Positions 51,236 through 59,420 of a stretch of 64,000 bases of DNA are shown here, in pieces. Position 1 is the first letter of the stretch. Each line of letters opens with the position of its first letter. The notes under the pieces are model-generated. The model was not told the DNA's origin, did no database searches, and was given only the letters and a program-made list of their open reading frames with translations. A program made the translations under genes and the position numbers. The DNA comes from Nocardia speluncae NBRC 108251. GTDB lineage: Bacteria; Actinomycetota; Actinomycetes; Mycobacteriales; Mycobacteriaceae. The stretch covers positions 310,001-374,000 of the forward strand of contig NZ_BDBZ01000007.1 in NCBI RefSeq assembly GCF_001613245.1. The letters run 5' to 3'.

Positions 51236-53470
51236 ATGACTCGTTTCGGAACGACGGCGCCGAAGGGTGCACCGAATGTACTGCTCGTTCTCATAGACGA
51301 TATGGGCTTCGGTGCCTCCTCGGCTTTCGGCGGGCCGGTCGATATGCCGACCGCCCAACGGCTGGCGGAGGGGGGACTACGGTTCAACAGGTTCCACACG
51401 ACAGCACTGTGCTCACCGACCCGGGCGTCCCTGCTGACCGGCCGGAACCCGCACGCGGTGGGGTTCGGTACGGTCACGAATTTCGTCAGCTCCGATCCGG
51501 GATACAACTGCATCCGGCCCGACAGCGCAGCAACGATCGCGACAGTGCTGAAGGAGAACGGTTACAGCACAGCAGCATTCGGGAAATGGCATCAGACCCC
51601 CGGGATGGAGACCGGCCCGGCCGGGCCCTTCGACCGGTGGCCGACGGGCGAGGGATTCGAGCGCTTCTACGGATTCGTCGGTGGCTCGACGGACCAGTAC
51701 TACCCGGCGTTGTACGACGGTGTGACTCCCGTCGAATGCCCGGCGACCCCCGAGGACGGCTACCACCTGTCGGAAGACCTTGCGGACAAGCTGATCGACT
51801 GGGTTGCCCACCAGCAGGCAGCCGCTCCGGGTAAGCCGTTCTTCGGCTACCTCGCGCTCGGCGCCACTCACTCACCGCTCCAGGTGCCGAAGCCGTGGCG
51901 GGACAAGTACGCCGGGCAGTTCGCGCACGGGTGGAACCGGCAGCGTGACCTCACGCTGCGGCGGCAGAAGCAGATGGGCGTAGTTCCGGACTCCGCCGAG
52001 ATGACGTCGTGGCCCGCCATCGTGCCCGAATGGGACGCGATCGGCGACGACGACCGGCAGGCGGCGCAGCTGCTGATGGAACTCTATGCGGGCTTCGCCG
52101 AACATACCGATGCGCAGGTCGGCCGCGTGGTCGACGCTCTGTCCGACAGGGGCCTGCTGGACAACACCCTGGTCTGCTACATCCTCGGCGACAACGGCGC
52201 ATCGGCGGAGGGCGGACTCCGGGGCACAGCCAACGAGGGCATCCTCTTCAACGGCCTGGCGGATGACGCTGCGCGGATCCTCGAGCGTGCCGAAGAACTG
52301 GGATCCCCGACAACGGCGCCGCAGTATCCGTTCGGGTGGGCCCTGGCGATGGACACCCCCTACCAGTGGGTGAAACAGATGGCATCGCACTACGGCGGCA
52401 CGCGCAATCCGCTGATCATCCACTGGCCGAACGGTATCGACGTTCGTGGTGAGGTGCGGTCCCAGTGGCATTTCGTCTCCGATATCGCACCGACCATCCT
52501 CGAAAGCGCCGGAATAACACCGCCGGAGTTCGTGAACGGGGTCGAACAGCAGCCGGTGGACGGGGTATCGATGCGTTACACCTTCGGCGATGTGTCCGCA
52601 CCGGACCGTCGGACGACCCAGTACTTCGAGGTGTTCGGAAACCGGGCGATCTATCACGAGGGATGGATCGCGTGTACCCCGCATCGCATCCCGATGCAGG
52701 CCCCGTCGGCGGACAAGCCCTTCGAGGACGACGTGTGGGAACTGTACGACACAACCGCGGACTGGACCGAGAATCACGACCTCGCGAAATCGCATCCCGG
52801 CACACTCGCCGAACTGCAGCGGGTGTTCCTTCGCGAAGCGGAGCGCAACCAGGTTCTGCTGGACAACAACAGGATGCAGCGTATGCGGGAGGGCGTGCCG
52901 ACGCGCGATATCGCCCCCGTGGTGACCTATCCGGGAACGATGCCTGCGCTGTTGCCCGATGCCGCGGTGAAGGTGTTGAACCGCTCCCATGCCGTCTCCG
53001 TGCGGCTGACCCTCGATGCCGAGGGTTGCACCGGCTCCCTCGTCGCGCAGGGCGCCCGGGCCGACGGTGGCTGGTCCCTCTATCTCCGGGAAGGCCGGGT
53101 GGCATACTGCCACAACGTTGCCGACCTGCACGTGTGGCATATCCGCAGCGATGTGCTGTTGACGACGGGTGCGCACGTGGTGCGCATGGAATCGGACTAC
53201 GACGGCGGCGGACTCGGTAAGGGCGCCGCCATCCGCCTGTTCGTGGACGACGAGCAGGTAGGCGGCGGGCGGATAGGGAACTCGACCGCCCATTACCTCG
53301 GTGGGACGGGGCTCTTCACGGTGGGATATTGCCACGGCCTCCCGATCACCGGCGATTACGCGCCGGCCGACCGCATCGCGGGCACCGTGCACTCGGTTCG
53401 TGTGGAACTCGGCGACGGTTCGTCCCCCGCTTCGATGGACGTGGGCCGGGCCGCGCTGGCGAGCCAGTGA
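51236..53470 (+). CDS. Arylsulfatase (type I, formylglycine dependent)
   Basis: A 744-residue sulfatase. NVLLVLIDDMGFG holds the metal-binding aspartates, C59 in LCSPTRASLLTGRN is the residue converted to formylglycine, GKWHQTPG supplies the lysine/histidine, and YILGDNGAS the second metal site. The C-terminal 200 residues form a beta-rich domain ending with a lectin-like stretch (LFVDDEQVGGGRIGNSTAHY). There is no signal peptide, so it is intracellular. It hydrolyses a sulfate ester and needs the FGE encoded at 44455-45417. GAGGAGG precedes the ATG. Its family is like the second sulfatase at 54278-56530, to which it is clearly related. Confidence 0.92.
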   Translation: MTRFGTTAPKGAPNVLLVLIDDMGFGASSAFGGPVDMPTAQRLAEGGLRFNRFHTTALCSPTRASLLTGRNPHAVGFGTVTNFVSSDPGYNCIRPDSAATIATVLKENGYSTAAFGKWHQTPGMETGPAGPFDRWPTGEGFERFYGFVGGSTDQYYPALYDGVTPVECPATPEDGYHLSEDLADKLIDWVAHQQAAAPGKPFFGYLALGATHSPLQVPKPWRDKYAGQFAHGWNRQRDLTLRRQKQMGVVPDSAEMTSWPAIVPEWDAIGDDDRQAAQLLMELYAGFAEHTDAQVGRVVDALSDRGLLDNTLVCYILGDNGASAEGGLRGTANEGILFNGLADDAARILERAEELGSPTTAPQYPFGWALAMDTPYQWVKQMASHYGGTRNPLIIHWPNGIDVRGEVRSQWHFVSDIAPTILESAGITPPEFVNGVEQQPVDGVSMRYTFGDVSAPDRRTTQYFEVFGNRAIYHEGWIACTPHRIPMQAPSADKPFEDDVWELYDTTADWTENHDLAKSHPGTLAELQRVFLREAERNQVLLDNNRMQRMREGVPTRDIAPVVTYPGTMPALLPDAAVKVLNRSHAVSVRLTLDAEGCTGSLVAQGARADGGWSLYLREGRVAYCHNVADLHVWHIRSDVLLTTGAHVVRMESDYDGGGLGKGAAIRLFVDDEQVGGGRIGNSTAHYLGGTGLFTVGYCHGLPITGDYAPADRIAGTVHSVRVELGDGSSPASMDVGRAALASQ

Positions 53471-53519
53471 ATGCCGTCGGTTGCGGCCGCCGGCACCCGG
53501 ATGCCGGAAGATTCTGCTC

Positions 53520-53885
53520 ATGACGTTGCGTGACTGGCGCCCGAAACAATTCAAGGTCGGCGAGGATCCGGATCCCCGGTTCACCCTGGCCAACGAGCGG
53601 ACGTTCCTCGCGTGGGCCCGCACGGCCCTCGGCCTGGTCGCCGCGGCGGTCGGTCTCGAGGCGTTCGGAACGGATGTGGTCGGGCCCGTGGTCCGGACTG
53701 TGCTTGTGCTCGGATTGCTGGTCGGTGCCGCTGTTGTGGGCATTTTCGCCTTCACCCGCTGGCTCTCGGTCGAGGGCGCCCTGCGTACGGGGCGGAGCCT
53801 GCCGGTTCCCGCGATCAGTTGGCTGCTCGTCGGGCTGGTCGTCGGCGCCGCGCTGGTTCTCGGTGTTGTCGTGGTAGTGCGATGA
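53520..53885 (+). CDS. DUF202 (YidH-like) membrane protein 1
   Basis: A 121-residue protein with DPDPRFTLANERTFLAWARTALGL, the DUF202 signature (shown here in two parts: DPDPRFTLANERTFLAWAR, then TALGL), and three predicted membrane segments (about 32-50, 58-78 and 96-119). The family has unknown function and often appears in pairs, as here. The ATG at 53520 follows GGAAGA. It lies 49 bp after the sulfatase gene, so co-transcription is likely. Confidence 0.8.
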   Translation: MTLRDWRPKQFKVGEDPDPRFTLANERTFLAWARTALGLVAAAVGLEAFGTDVVGPVVRTVLVLGLLVGAAVVGIFAFTRWLSVEGALRTGRSLPVPAISWLLVGLVVGAALVLGVVVVVR

Positions 53886-54211
53886 GTGTGTCGCAGCATT
53901 GCCCGGACCCCGGATTGCAGCCGGAGCGGACAACGCTGGCGTGGGTACGTACCGCAGCGAGTCTCGCGGGAGTCGCGCTGTTGTTCCTTCGGCACGGCCT
54001 CGAGTCGAACGCGGCGCATGCCGTGGTGGGTCTGGCCGGGCTCGGATTCGCAGTTGTCGTCATTGCGCGCTCGGCCCGGCGACACGACCGCGCCGTTGCC
54101 TCGTTCTCGGCTGGGCGCACCGTTCCGCTCCTGAGGCACGGTGCGGCGCTGACCGGACTGACGGTCGCCATGGCGCTCACTACGGGCATTACCGTCATAT
54201 GGGGCGGGTGA
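53882..54211 (+). CDS. DUF202-family membrane protein 2
   Basis: A 109-residue protein with GLQPERTTLAWVRTAASLAG, the DUF202 motif, and three hydrophobic segments, ending at TTGITVIWGG. It overlaps the first DUF202 gene by ATGA and the two probably form a membrane complex. The role is unknown. It ends 66 bp from the convergent second sulfatase gene. Weak inverted repeats in that gap (ACCTGCC ... GGCAGGT) may end both transcripts. Confidence 0.78.
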   Translation: MSVSQHCPDPGLQPERTTLAWVRTAASLAGVALLFLRHGLESNAAHAVVGLAGLGFAVVVIARSARRHDRAVASFSAGRTVPLLRHGAALTGLTVAMALTTGITVIWGG

Positions 54212-54277
54212 ACCCTCCGCACCACCTCCGGCACGGAGAGTTCACCTGCCCGGTTCATCGTGTGGCAGGCAGGTAAT

Positions 54278-56530
54278 TCAGCTGAATTCCAGTGTTACGG
54301 AGTTCAATGTATCGGGAAATGCGAACGGGACTCGATAGTCCTCGGATACCGGTGAACCGGTATCCTGCCCGACGTTCAGGCCCTCGATGTAGTTGACGCG
54401 CCACGGAGCTGTGTGGTCGATGTTCCCGTTTCCCACGGGTATTCCATCGCACAGCAGGGTGACCGTCGCACCGCTACCACGATCGGCGTCGTGCAGCTCG
54501 AGTCCGGCCGAGATGATGTGTTTGCCCGCAGCGACAGCCGAATCCGAGACGACGACGTAACGTTCCCGGCCCAGCAGATTGTAGTGGTAGACGATCCGGC
54601 CGTCGAGAAAGTAGAGGGCGTGTCCGCCGAACCGCCCGCCCTGGGACAGCAGAATACCGTTCGTGCGGCCGGAATCGACCACTACATCCGCGGTAATCGT
54701 GAACGATCTGTTGGTGATGTCGGGGGCGGCGCCGGGCGGCACCCGTGTGGTTCCCGGATAGTAGGTGAATATCGTGCGCCCCTCGGTGGGATTGGGCTTG
54801 GGCGGCCCCGGACGCGATGCCTTGCCGGAAATGATCGGGAGAACGTGATTGTCTTCGGCTTCGGCCCAGAACAGGTCGACGAGCGAACGCAGCCGGTCCG
54901 GATGCATTGCTGCCAGATCACGGGACTGGCTGTAGTCCTCGGCTACGTGATACAGCTCCCACTGCCGGTCGTCGATGGATGGTATGTCGGCCGAATACTC
55001 CCAGGGCATCTCCGTCGGTGTGGTCGCGGCAACCCAACCGTCGTGGTAGATCGCGAGATTGCCCATGAGTTCGAAGTATTGGGTCGTCCGGGTCGACGGT
55101 TGCTCGGGGCCGTCGAACGTGTAGGTCATGGGCACACCGTCCATCGGCACCTGTGGCACACCCCGAACGACGGCGGGCGCATCGATTCCGATGACATCGA
55201 GAATGGTCGGCACGATATCGATCACGTGATGGAACTGAGTGCGCACGCCGCCGGCATCGGCGATCCGGGCGGGCAGCGAGAGGGCCATTCCGTTGCGAGT
55301 GCCGCCGAAATGGGATGCCACCATTTTGAACCACTGGAAGGGTGAGTCGGTGGCGTGCGCCCAACCCGCCGGAAAGTGGTTGTAGTGCAATGGACCACCG
55401 AGCTCGTCCAGATGCTCGAGCAGGGTCTCGATACTGTCTTCCATCCGGTTGACGTAGGTCATCTCATTGAGCAGGCCGTTGGCGCCGCCCTCCGGGCTTG
55501 CCCCGTTATCGCCCTGGATGTAGATCACGAGCGTGTTGTCCAGTTCACCGATCCGCTCCAGCTCGTCCAGGACGCGGCCGATCTGAGCGTCGGCGTAGGC
55601 GAGCGAGGCGGCATACACTTCCATCATGCGCGTCGCCACGGTCTTGTGATCGGCGGACAGCGAGTCCCAGGCCGGGATCTGAGCGGGCCGCTCGGTGAGC
55701 CGGGTGCCTGCGGGCACCACGCCGAGATCCTTCTGGCGTGACAGTGTTTCCTCTCGTACGGCGTCCCACCCGCGGTCGAAACGGCCGGAGAACCGGGAGA
55801 TCCACTCCGGCGGGGCATGGTGCGGTGCATGGCAGGCAGCGGTGGCGTACTGGAGGAAGAACGGTGTGGCGGGCGCTACCGATTTCAGCCGACGGATCCA
55901 GGCGATCGCCTTGTCCGCGAGATCCTTCTCGATGTGATAGGACGGGTCGTCGGTGGGCGGTTCGACGGTAGTGGTGTTCAGGTGCAGCGCAGGTGCCCAA
56001 TTGTTGGTACTGCCCCCGAGGAAGCCGTAGAAGTGCTCGAAACCCATATTCGTGGGCCAATGGTCGAACGGGCCTGCCGGACCGGTCTCGTACACGGGAA
56101 CGTTGTGGTACTTGCCGAAATGCGCGGTGCTGTAGCCGTTCGAGCGGAGGATCTCGGCGATCGTAGCGGCGCTGTCGGGTATCACACTGGTGTATCCGTC
56201 ATAGGCGAGTGCCATCTCGGTCACCCGCCCGGCACCGACGCGGTGGTGATTGCGACCGGTCATCAGAGCAGCGCGGGTGGGCGAGCACATGGCAGTGGTG
56301 TGGAATTGTGTGTAGCGCAGTCCACGGTCGGCAAGGGCATCGAGGGTCGGCGTGGGGACCGGACCACCGAAAGTGCTACTGGCCCCGTAGCCCACGTCGT
56401 CGGTCATGATCACCACGACATTGGGTGCCTCCGCGGGCGCGGCCGGTAACGCCGGCCACTCCGGTGCATCGCTGTTGCCGGGCTCGCGGCGGGTCACCCC
56501 GGTTCGCGCCGACGATGATGATGCGGTCAT
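54278..56530 (-). CDS. Arylsulfatase (type I, formylglycine dependent)
   Basis: A 750-residue sulfatase. NVVVIMTDDVGYG carries the metal ligands, C82 in MCSPTRAALMTGRN the formylglycine precursor, GKYHNVPVYETG the conserved lysine/histidine, and YIQGDNGASPEGG the second metal site. The long C-terminal beta-domain ends VSEDYRVPFAFPDTLNSVTL. No signal peptide is present; a polar 35-residue lead precedes the fold. The ATG at 56530 is set by AGGAGG. The frame is open to 56647 with no family similarity. It faces the other sulfatase across the DUF202 pair and is related to it along its length. Confidence 0.92.
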   Translation of the reverse strand: MTASSSSARTGVTRREPGNSDAPEWPALPAAPAEAPNVVVIMTDDVGYGASSTFGGPVPTPTLDALADRGLRYTQFHTTAMCSPTRAALMTGRNHHRVGAGRVTEMALAYDGYTSVIPDSAATIAEILRSNGYSTAHFGKYHNVPVYETGPAGPFDHWPTNMGFEHFYGFLGGSTNNWAPALHLNTTTVEPPTDDPSYHIEKDLADKAIAWIRRLKSVAPATPFFLQYATAACHAPHHAPPEWISRFSGRFDRGWDAVREETLSRQKDLGVVPAGTRLTERPAQIPAWDSLSADHKTVATRMMEVYAASLAYADAQIGRVLDELERIGELDNTLVIYIQGDNGASPEGGANGLLNEMTYVNRMEDSIETLLEHLDELGGPLHYNHFPAGWAHATDSPFQWFKMVASHFGGTRNGMALSLPARIADAGGVRTQFHHVIDIVPTILDVIGIDAPAVVRGVPQVPMDGVPMTYTFDGPEQPSTRTTQYFELMGNLAIYHDGWVAATTPTEMPWEYSADIPSIDDRQWELYHVAEDYSQSRDLAAMHPDRLRSLVDLFWAEAEDNHVLPIISGKASRPGPPKPNPTEGRTIFTYYPGTTRVPPGAAPDITNRSFTITADVVVDSGRTNGILLSQGGRFGGHALYFLDGRIVYHYNLLGRERYVVVSDSAVAAGKHIISAGLELHDADRGSGATVTLLCDGIPVGNGNIDHTAPWRVNYIEGLNVGQDTGSPVSEDYRVPFAFPDTLNSVTLEFS

Positions 56531-57021
56531 AGCGTTGTCCTCCTGGAGTCGGGTCGGGCCAGGCAGCGAGCCCGATCTCCTGCCGTCGATTCGTGATCGG
56601 CCCCGAGGCAAACCACACCGTCGAGGTTCACCCGGACAATCAAGCATTTCGTGCGTCGCATGCGACTCGGCGACTCATTCAGTGAGAACGGCTGAGGTCG
56701 GTTCTCCCGCCGGTATCGCGTACGGGGCCGCGCGCGAGTGCAAGGGGTGCCTGCGGCGACTCGGCACCGATCACATCGTCTGATCGAATCCCGCCGGTTG
56801 CCGGTCGGCGGATACCGATCGTGTCGCGGCAGATCTCGGTACCGTCCGTTTCGTCGGGTGCTTGCTCGGCGTCGACACCCGGCGCGCTCACCGGCCGAGA
56901 ATATTTCGAGGCCGAGCGTAGTGCCGACCGAGTAACCCTTCTGTGTCCCAGCGCACGAGAACTCCCCGGTGTAGCTGTTCGCCTGCTCAGTACTCTGCGC
57001 GGGCTGAAGAGAGGAATAGCC
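56531..57021. other. 491-bp intergenic region with two dyads
   Basis: A gap between the divergent second sulfatase gene and the small ORF at 57022. It contains the perfect palindrome GTCGCATGCGAC (56655-56666) and, 7 bp further, CTCATTCAGTGAG (56674-56686), which resembles the dyad at 47844. Both lie 125-156 bp upstream of the sulfatase start. I see no credible protein in the rest; the open frames on each strand have no family features. Confidence 0.5.
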
Positions 57022-57156
57022 ATGCCGCAGAAGAGTATCGAGACCCTGGATGCGCCGGGGGCACAACCGGAGAACGACCTGCCGGATACGCGACAGATGA
57101 TCGAGGAGATTCACGGTATCGCCGGCGCCGGCCTGCTGCTCAGGAACAGTGCATGA
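57022..57156 (+). CDS. Small ORF (44 residues) coupled to a GlcG/HbpS-like gene
   Basis: ATG behind GAGAGGA at proper spacing. The product begins MPQKSIETLDAPGAQPEND and ends EEIHGIAGAGLLLRNSA. It has an acidic disordered first half and a helical second half, with no cysteine and no signal peptide. Its stop overlaps the ATG of the GlcG/HbpS-like gene (ATGA), so it is translationally coupled. I do not recognise the family. It could be a small subunit, a regulatory peptide, or a leftover N-terminal piece. The good ribosome-binding site and overlap are the main evidence that it is real. Confidence 0.5.
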   Translation: MPQKSIETLDAPGAQPENDLPDTRQMIEEIHGIAGAGLLLRNSA

Positions 57157-57581
57157 GTATCGGCCTGGACGCTGCGCGCACCATCATTGCCGGTGTCCGT
57201 GAAGCCGGCGCGAACCAGGGTCTCCAGCCGCTGACCGTGGTCGTCCTCGACGCCGGCGGCCATGTGCTCGCGGTCGAGCGCGAGGACGGATCGTCCAACA
57301 AGCGGTTCGAGATCGCATTCGGCAAGGCACACGGCGCGCTCTCGTTGGGCCGCGGTTCACGTGCCTTGATGGCGCGCGCCGAGCAGCAGCCCTTCTTCAT
57401 CGCCTCGGTCACTGCCGCGATCGGAGGAGCGCTCGTGCCCGTTCCCGGTGGCGTGCTCATCCGTGGTACCGACGGCGCGGTGCTCGGCGCGGTCGGGGTG
57501 ACCGGTGACACGTCGGACAACGACGAGATCGCTGCGGTCGCCGGGATCGAGCAGGCGGGGCTGGCCGCACAGGTGGATTGA
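57153..57581 (+). CDS. GlcG/HbpS-family heme-binding-like protein
   Basis: A 142-residue single-domain protein of the GlcG/HbpS fold: PLTVVVLDAGGHVLAVERED, then RFEIAFGKAHGALSLGRGSR, and VPVPGGVLIRGTDGAVLGAV, VTGDTSDNDE. Members bind haem or cobalamin-like ligands, or act with redox enzymes and diol-dehydratase activators. No signal peptide is seen, unlike secreted HbpS. The ATG overlaps the stop of the small ORF. It lies about 145 bp before the ThDP enzyme gene in the same direction. Confidence 0.82.
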   Translation: MSIGLDAARTIIAGVREAGANQGLQPLTVVVLDAGGHVLAVEREDGSSNKRFEIAFGKAHGALSLGRGSRALMARAEQQPFFIASVTAAIGGALVPVPGGVLIRGTDGAVLGAVGVTGDTSDNDEIAAVAGIEQAGLAAQVD

Positions 57582-57726
57582 GGGCCGCGTGTTCCCGCTC
57601 ACCGAGATGGTCCCGGGACCGGCCGGGAGTCTCGCTACTTTCCCTATGACGGCGGTCCGCCGAGCGGATCGACGTCGGCGATATCCACGGGCGAGCACGC
57701 GCACCGAATCCGGAGAGCAGGGATCA

Positions 57727-59397
57727 ATGAAACTGGGTACTGCGATCGCCGAGATCCTCGCCGCCGAAGGCATCGAGATCGTCAGTGGTTACCCGCTGAA
57801 CTACCTCTTCGAATACGCGGCAGATGCCGATATCCGGCCGGTGATCACTCGTGCGGAACGCACCGGCGGACATATCGCCGATGCGATCTCGAGAGTGACC
57901 AGCGGCAAACAGATCGGTGTGTATGCCACCCAGCACGGTCCGGGCATCGAGAACGGTATGGGTGCTGTGGCGCAAGCCTTCGGTGAATCGGTTCCACTGC
58001 TGGTGCTGCCCATGGGCTACCGGCGGGACGAGGCCCATATCGCGCCGAACTTCAACTCCACGATCTCACTGCGCTCGATCGCCAAGTCGGTCGAGCCCCT
58101 CAACGACGCCAACCAGGTCGCCGCGGTATTCCGCCGCGCATTCAGCCGTCTGCGCAACGGGCGTGGTGGCCCGGTAGTGGTGGAGATCCCGCGGGATATG
58201 TGGTTCGCCGACGTCACTGTGCCGCTGGACTACCGGCCGGTGATCAGCACCCGGTCCGGACCCGACCCCGCCGACGTACGCCGGGCCGCGGAGATGCTGG
58301 TGGCAGCACAGCGGCCGGTGATCTACGCAGGACAGGGCGTGCACTACGCCGAGGCTTGGCCGCAACTGAAGCGGCTCGCCGAGAAGCTGGCCATCCCGGT
58401 CACCACGAGTCTGCAGGGCAAGAGCGCGTTCCCCGAGGACCACCCGCTCTCGCTGGGCTCGTGCGGTCGCGCGATTCCGCGTACCGTGCACCACTTCCTG
58501 GCTGAGTCCGACCTGATCTTCGGCGTCGGTTGCAGCTTCACGCCGTCCGACTTCGCCACCGCGATGCCAGAAGGCAAGACCGTGATCCATGCAACGGTGG
58601 ACCCCGGGCACCTCGATACGGTCGTGCAAGCAGACGTCGGACTGGTCGGCGACGCGGCGCTGACACTCGATGCCCTCCTGACCGTGCTGGACGAGCTCGT
58701 CGACACCGACCGCGACCGGACCGCGGTGGCGGCCGAGATCGAGCAGGTGCATGACGACTGGCTCGCCGAGTGGCTGCCGCTGCTGACCTCGGACGAGAAC
58801 CCTATCTCGGCGTACCGGGTGATCTGGGAGCTGATCGCGGCAACCGATGCCGCGAACACGATCATCACCCACGACGCCGGCTCGCCGCGTGATCAGCTCT
58901 CGCCGTTCTGGAAGTGCACGGAGCCGCTGACCTACCTCGGTTGGGGCAAGACCACCCAGCTCGGCTACGGCCTCGGACTGGTGATGGGAGCCAAGCTGAT
59001 CCATCCCGAGAAACTGTGCGTCAATCTCTGGGGGGATGCGGCGATCGGGTTCACCGGGATCGAGTTGGAAACCTGTGTGCGCGAGCAGATCCCGGTGCTC
59101 TCGATCCTGTTCAACAACTCGTACATGGCGATGGAGACCAACGCCATGGGCCTTTCCCAGTCCAAATACCACACGATGGAAATCTCCGGCGACTACACGG
59201 CGATGGCGCAGGCGCTCGGTCTGTATGCGGAGAAGGTGACCGATCCCGCCGATATCGCCGGCGCGATCCGCCGGGGGATCGCGCAGACCGAGGCCGGACG
59301 GCCGGTGCTGCTCGAGTTCATCACCTCGCGGGAGCTGCGCATCTCCACCCACGGTGGTGACACCTACATGTCCCCGGTTCCGGACAACTTCCGGTGA
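57727..59397 (+). CDS. Thiamine-diphosphate-dependent enzyme (acetolactate synthase-like)
   Basis: A 556-residue ThDP enzyme. E44 in RAERTGGHIADAIS is the glutamate that activates the cofactor. The middle DHS-like domain starts at GPDPADVRRAAEML, and LWGDAAIGFTGIELETCVRE through LFNNSYMAME is the metal/pyrophosphate site (GDA where GDG is usual). It could decarboxylate a 2-oxo acid or ligate carbons like acetolactate synthase, glyoxylate carboligase or YerE. The ATG at 57727 starts directly at MKLGTAIAEILA. Its stop is close to the solute-binding protein start (overlapping frame). The substrate is not evident. Confidence 0.85.
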   Translation: MKLGTAIAEILAAEGIEIVSGYPLNYLFEYAADADIRPVITRAERTGGHIADAISRVTSGKQIGVYATQHGPGIENGMGAVAQAFGESVPLLVLPMGYRRDEAHIAPNFNSTISLRSIAKSVEPLNDANQVAAVFRRAFSRLRNGRGGPVVVEIPRDMWFADVTVPLDYRPVISTRSGPDPADVRRAAEMLVAAQRPVIYAGQGVHYAEAWPQLKRLAEKLAIPVTTSLQGKSAFPEDHPLSLGSCGRAIPRTVHHFLAESDLIFGVGCSFTPSDFATAMPEGKTVIHATVDPGHLDTVVQADVGLVGDAALTLDALLTVLDELVDTDRDRTAVAAEIEQVHDDWLAEWLPLLTSDENPISAYRVIWELIAATDAANTIITHDAGSPRDQLSPFWKCTEPLTYLGWGKTTQLGYGLGLVMGAKLIHPEKLCVNLWGDAAIGFTGIELETCVREQIPVLSILFNNSYMAMETNAMGLSQSKYHTMEISGDYTAMAQALGLYAEKVTDPADIAGAIRRGIAQTEAGRPVLLEFITSRELRISTHGGDTYMSPVPDNFR

Positions 59398-59420
59398 CCG
59401 AAATACGAAGGAGTAGCCCC

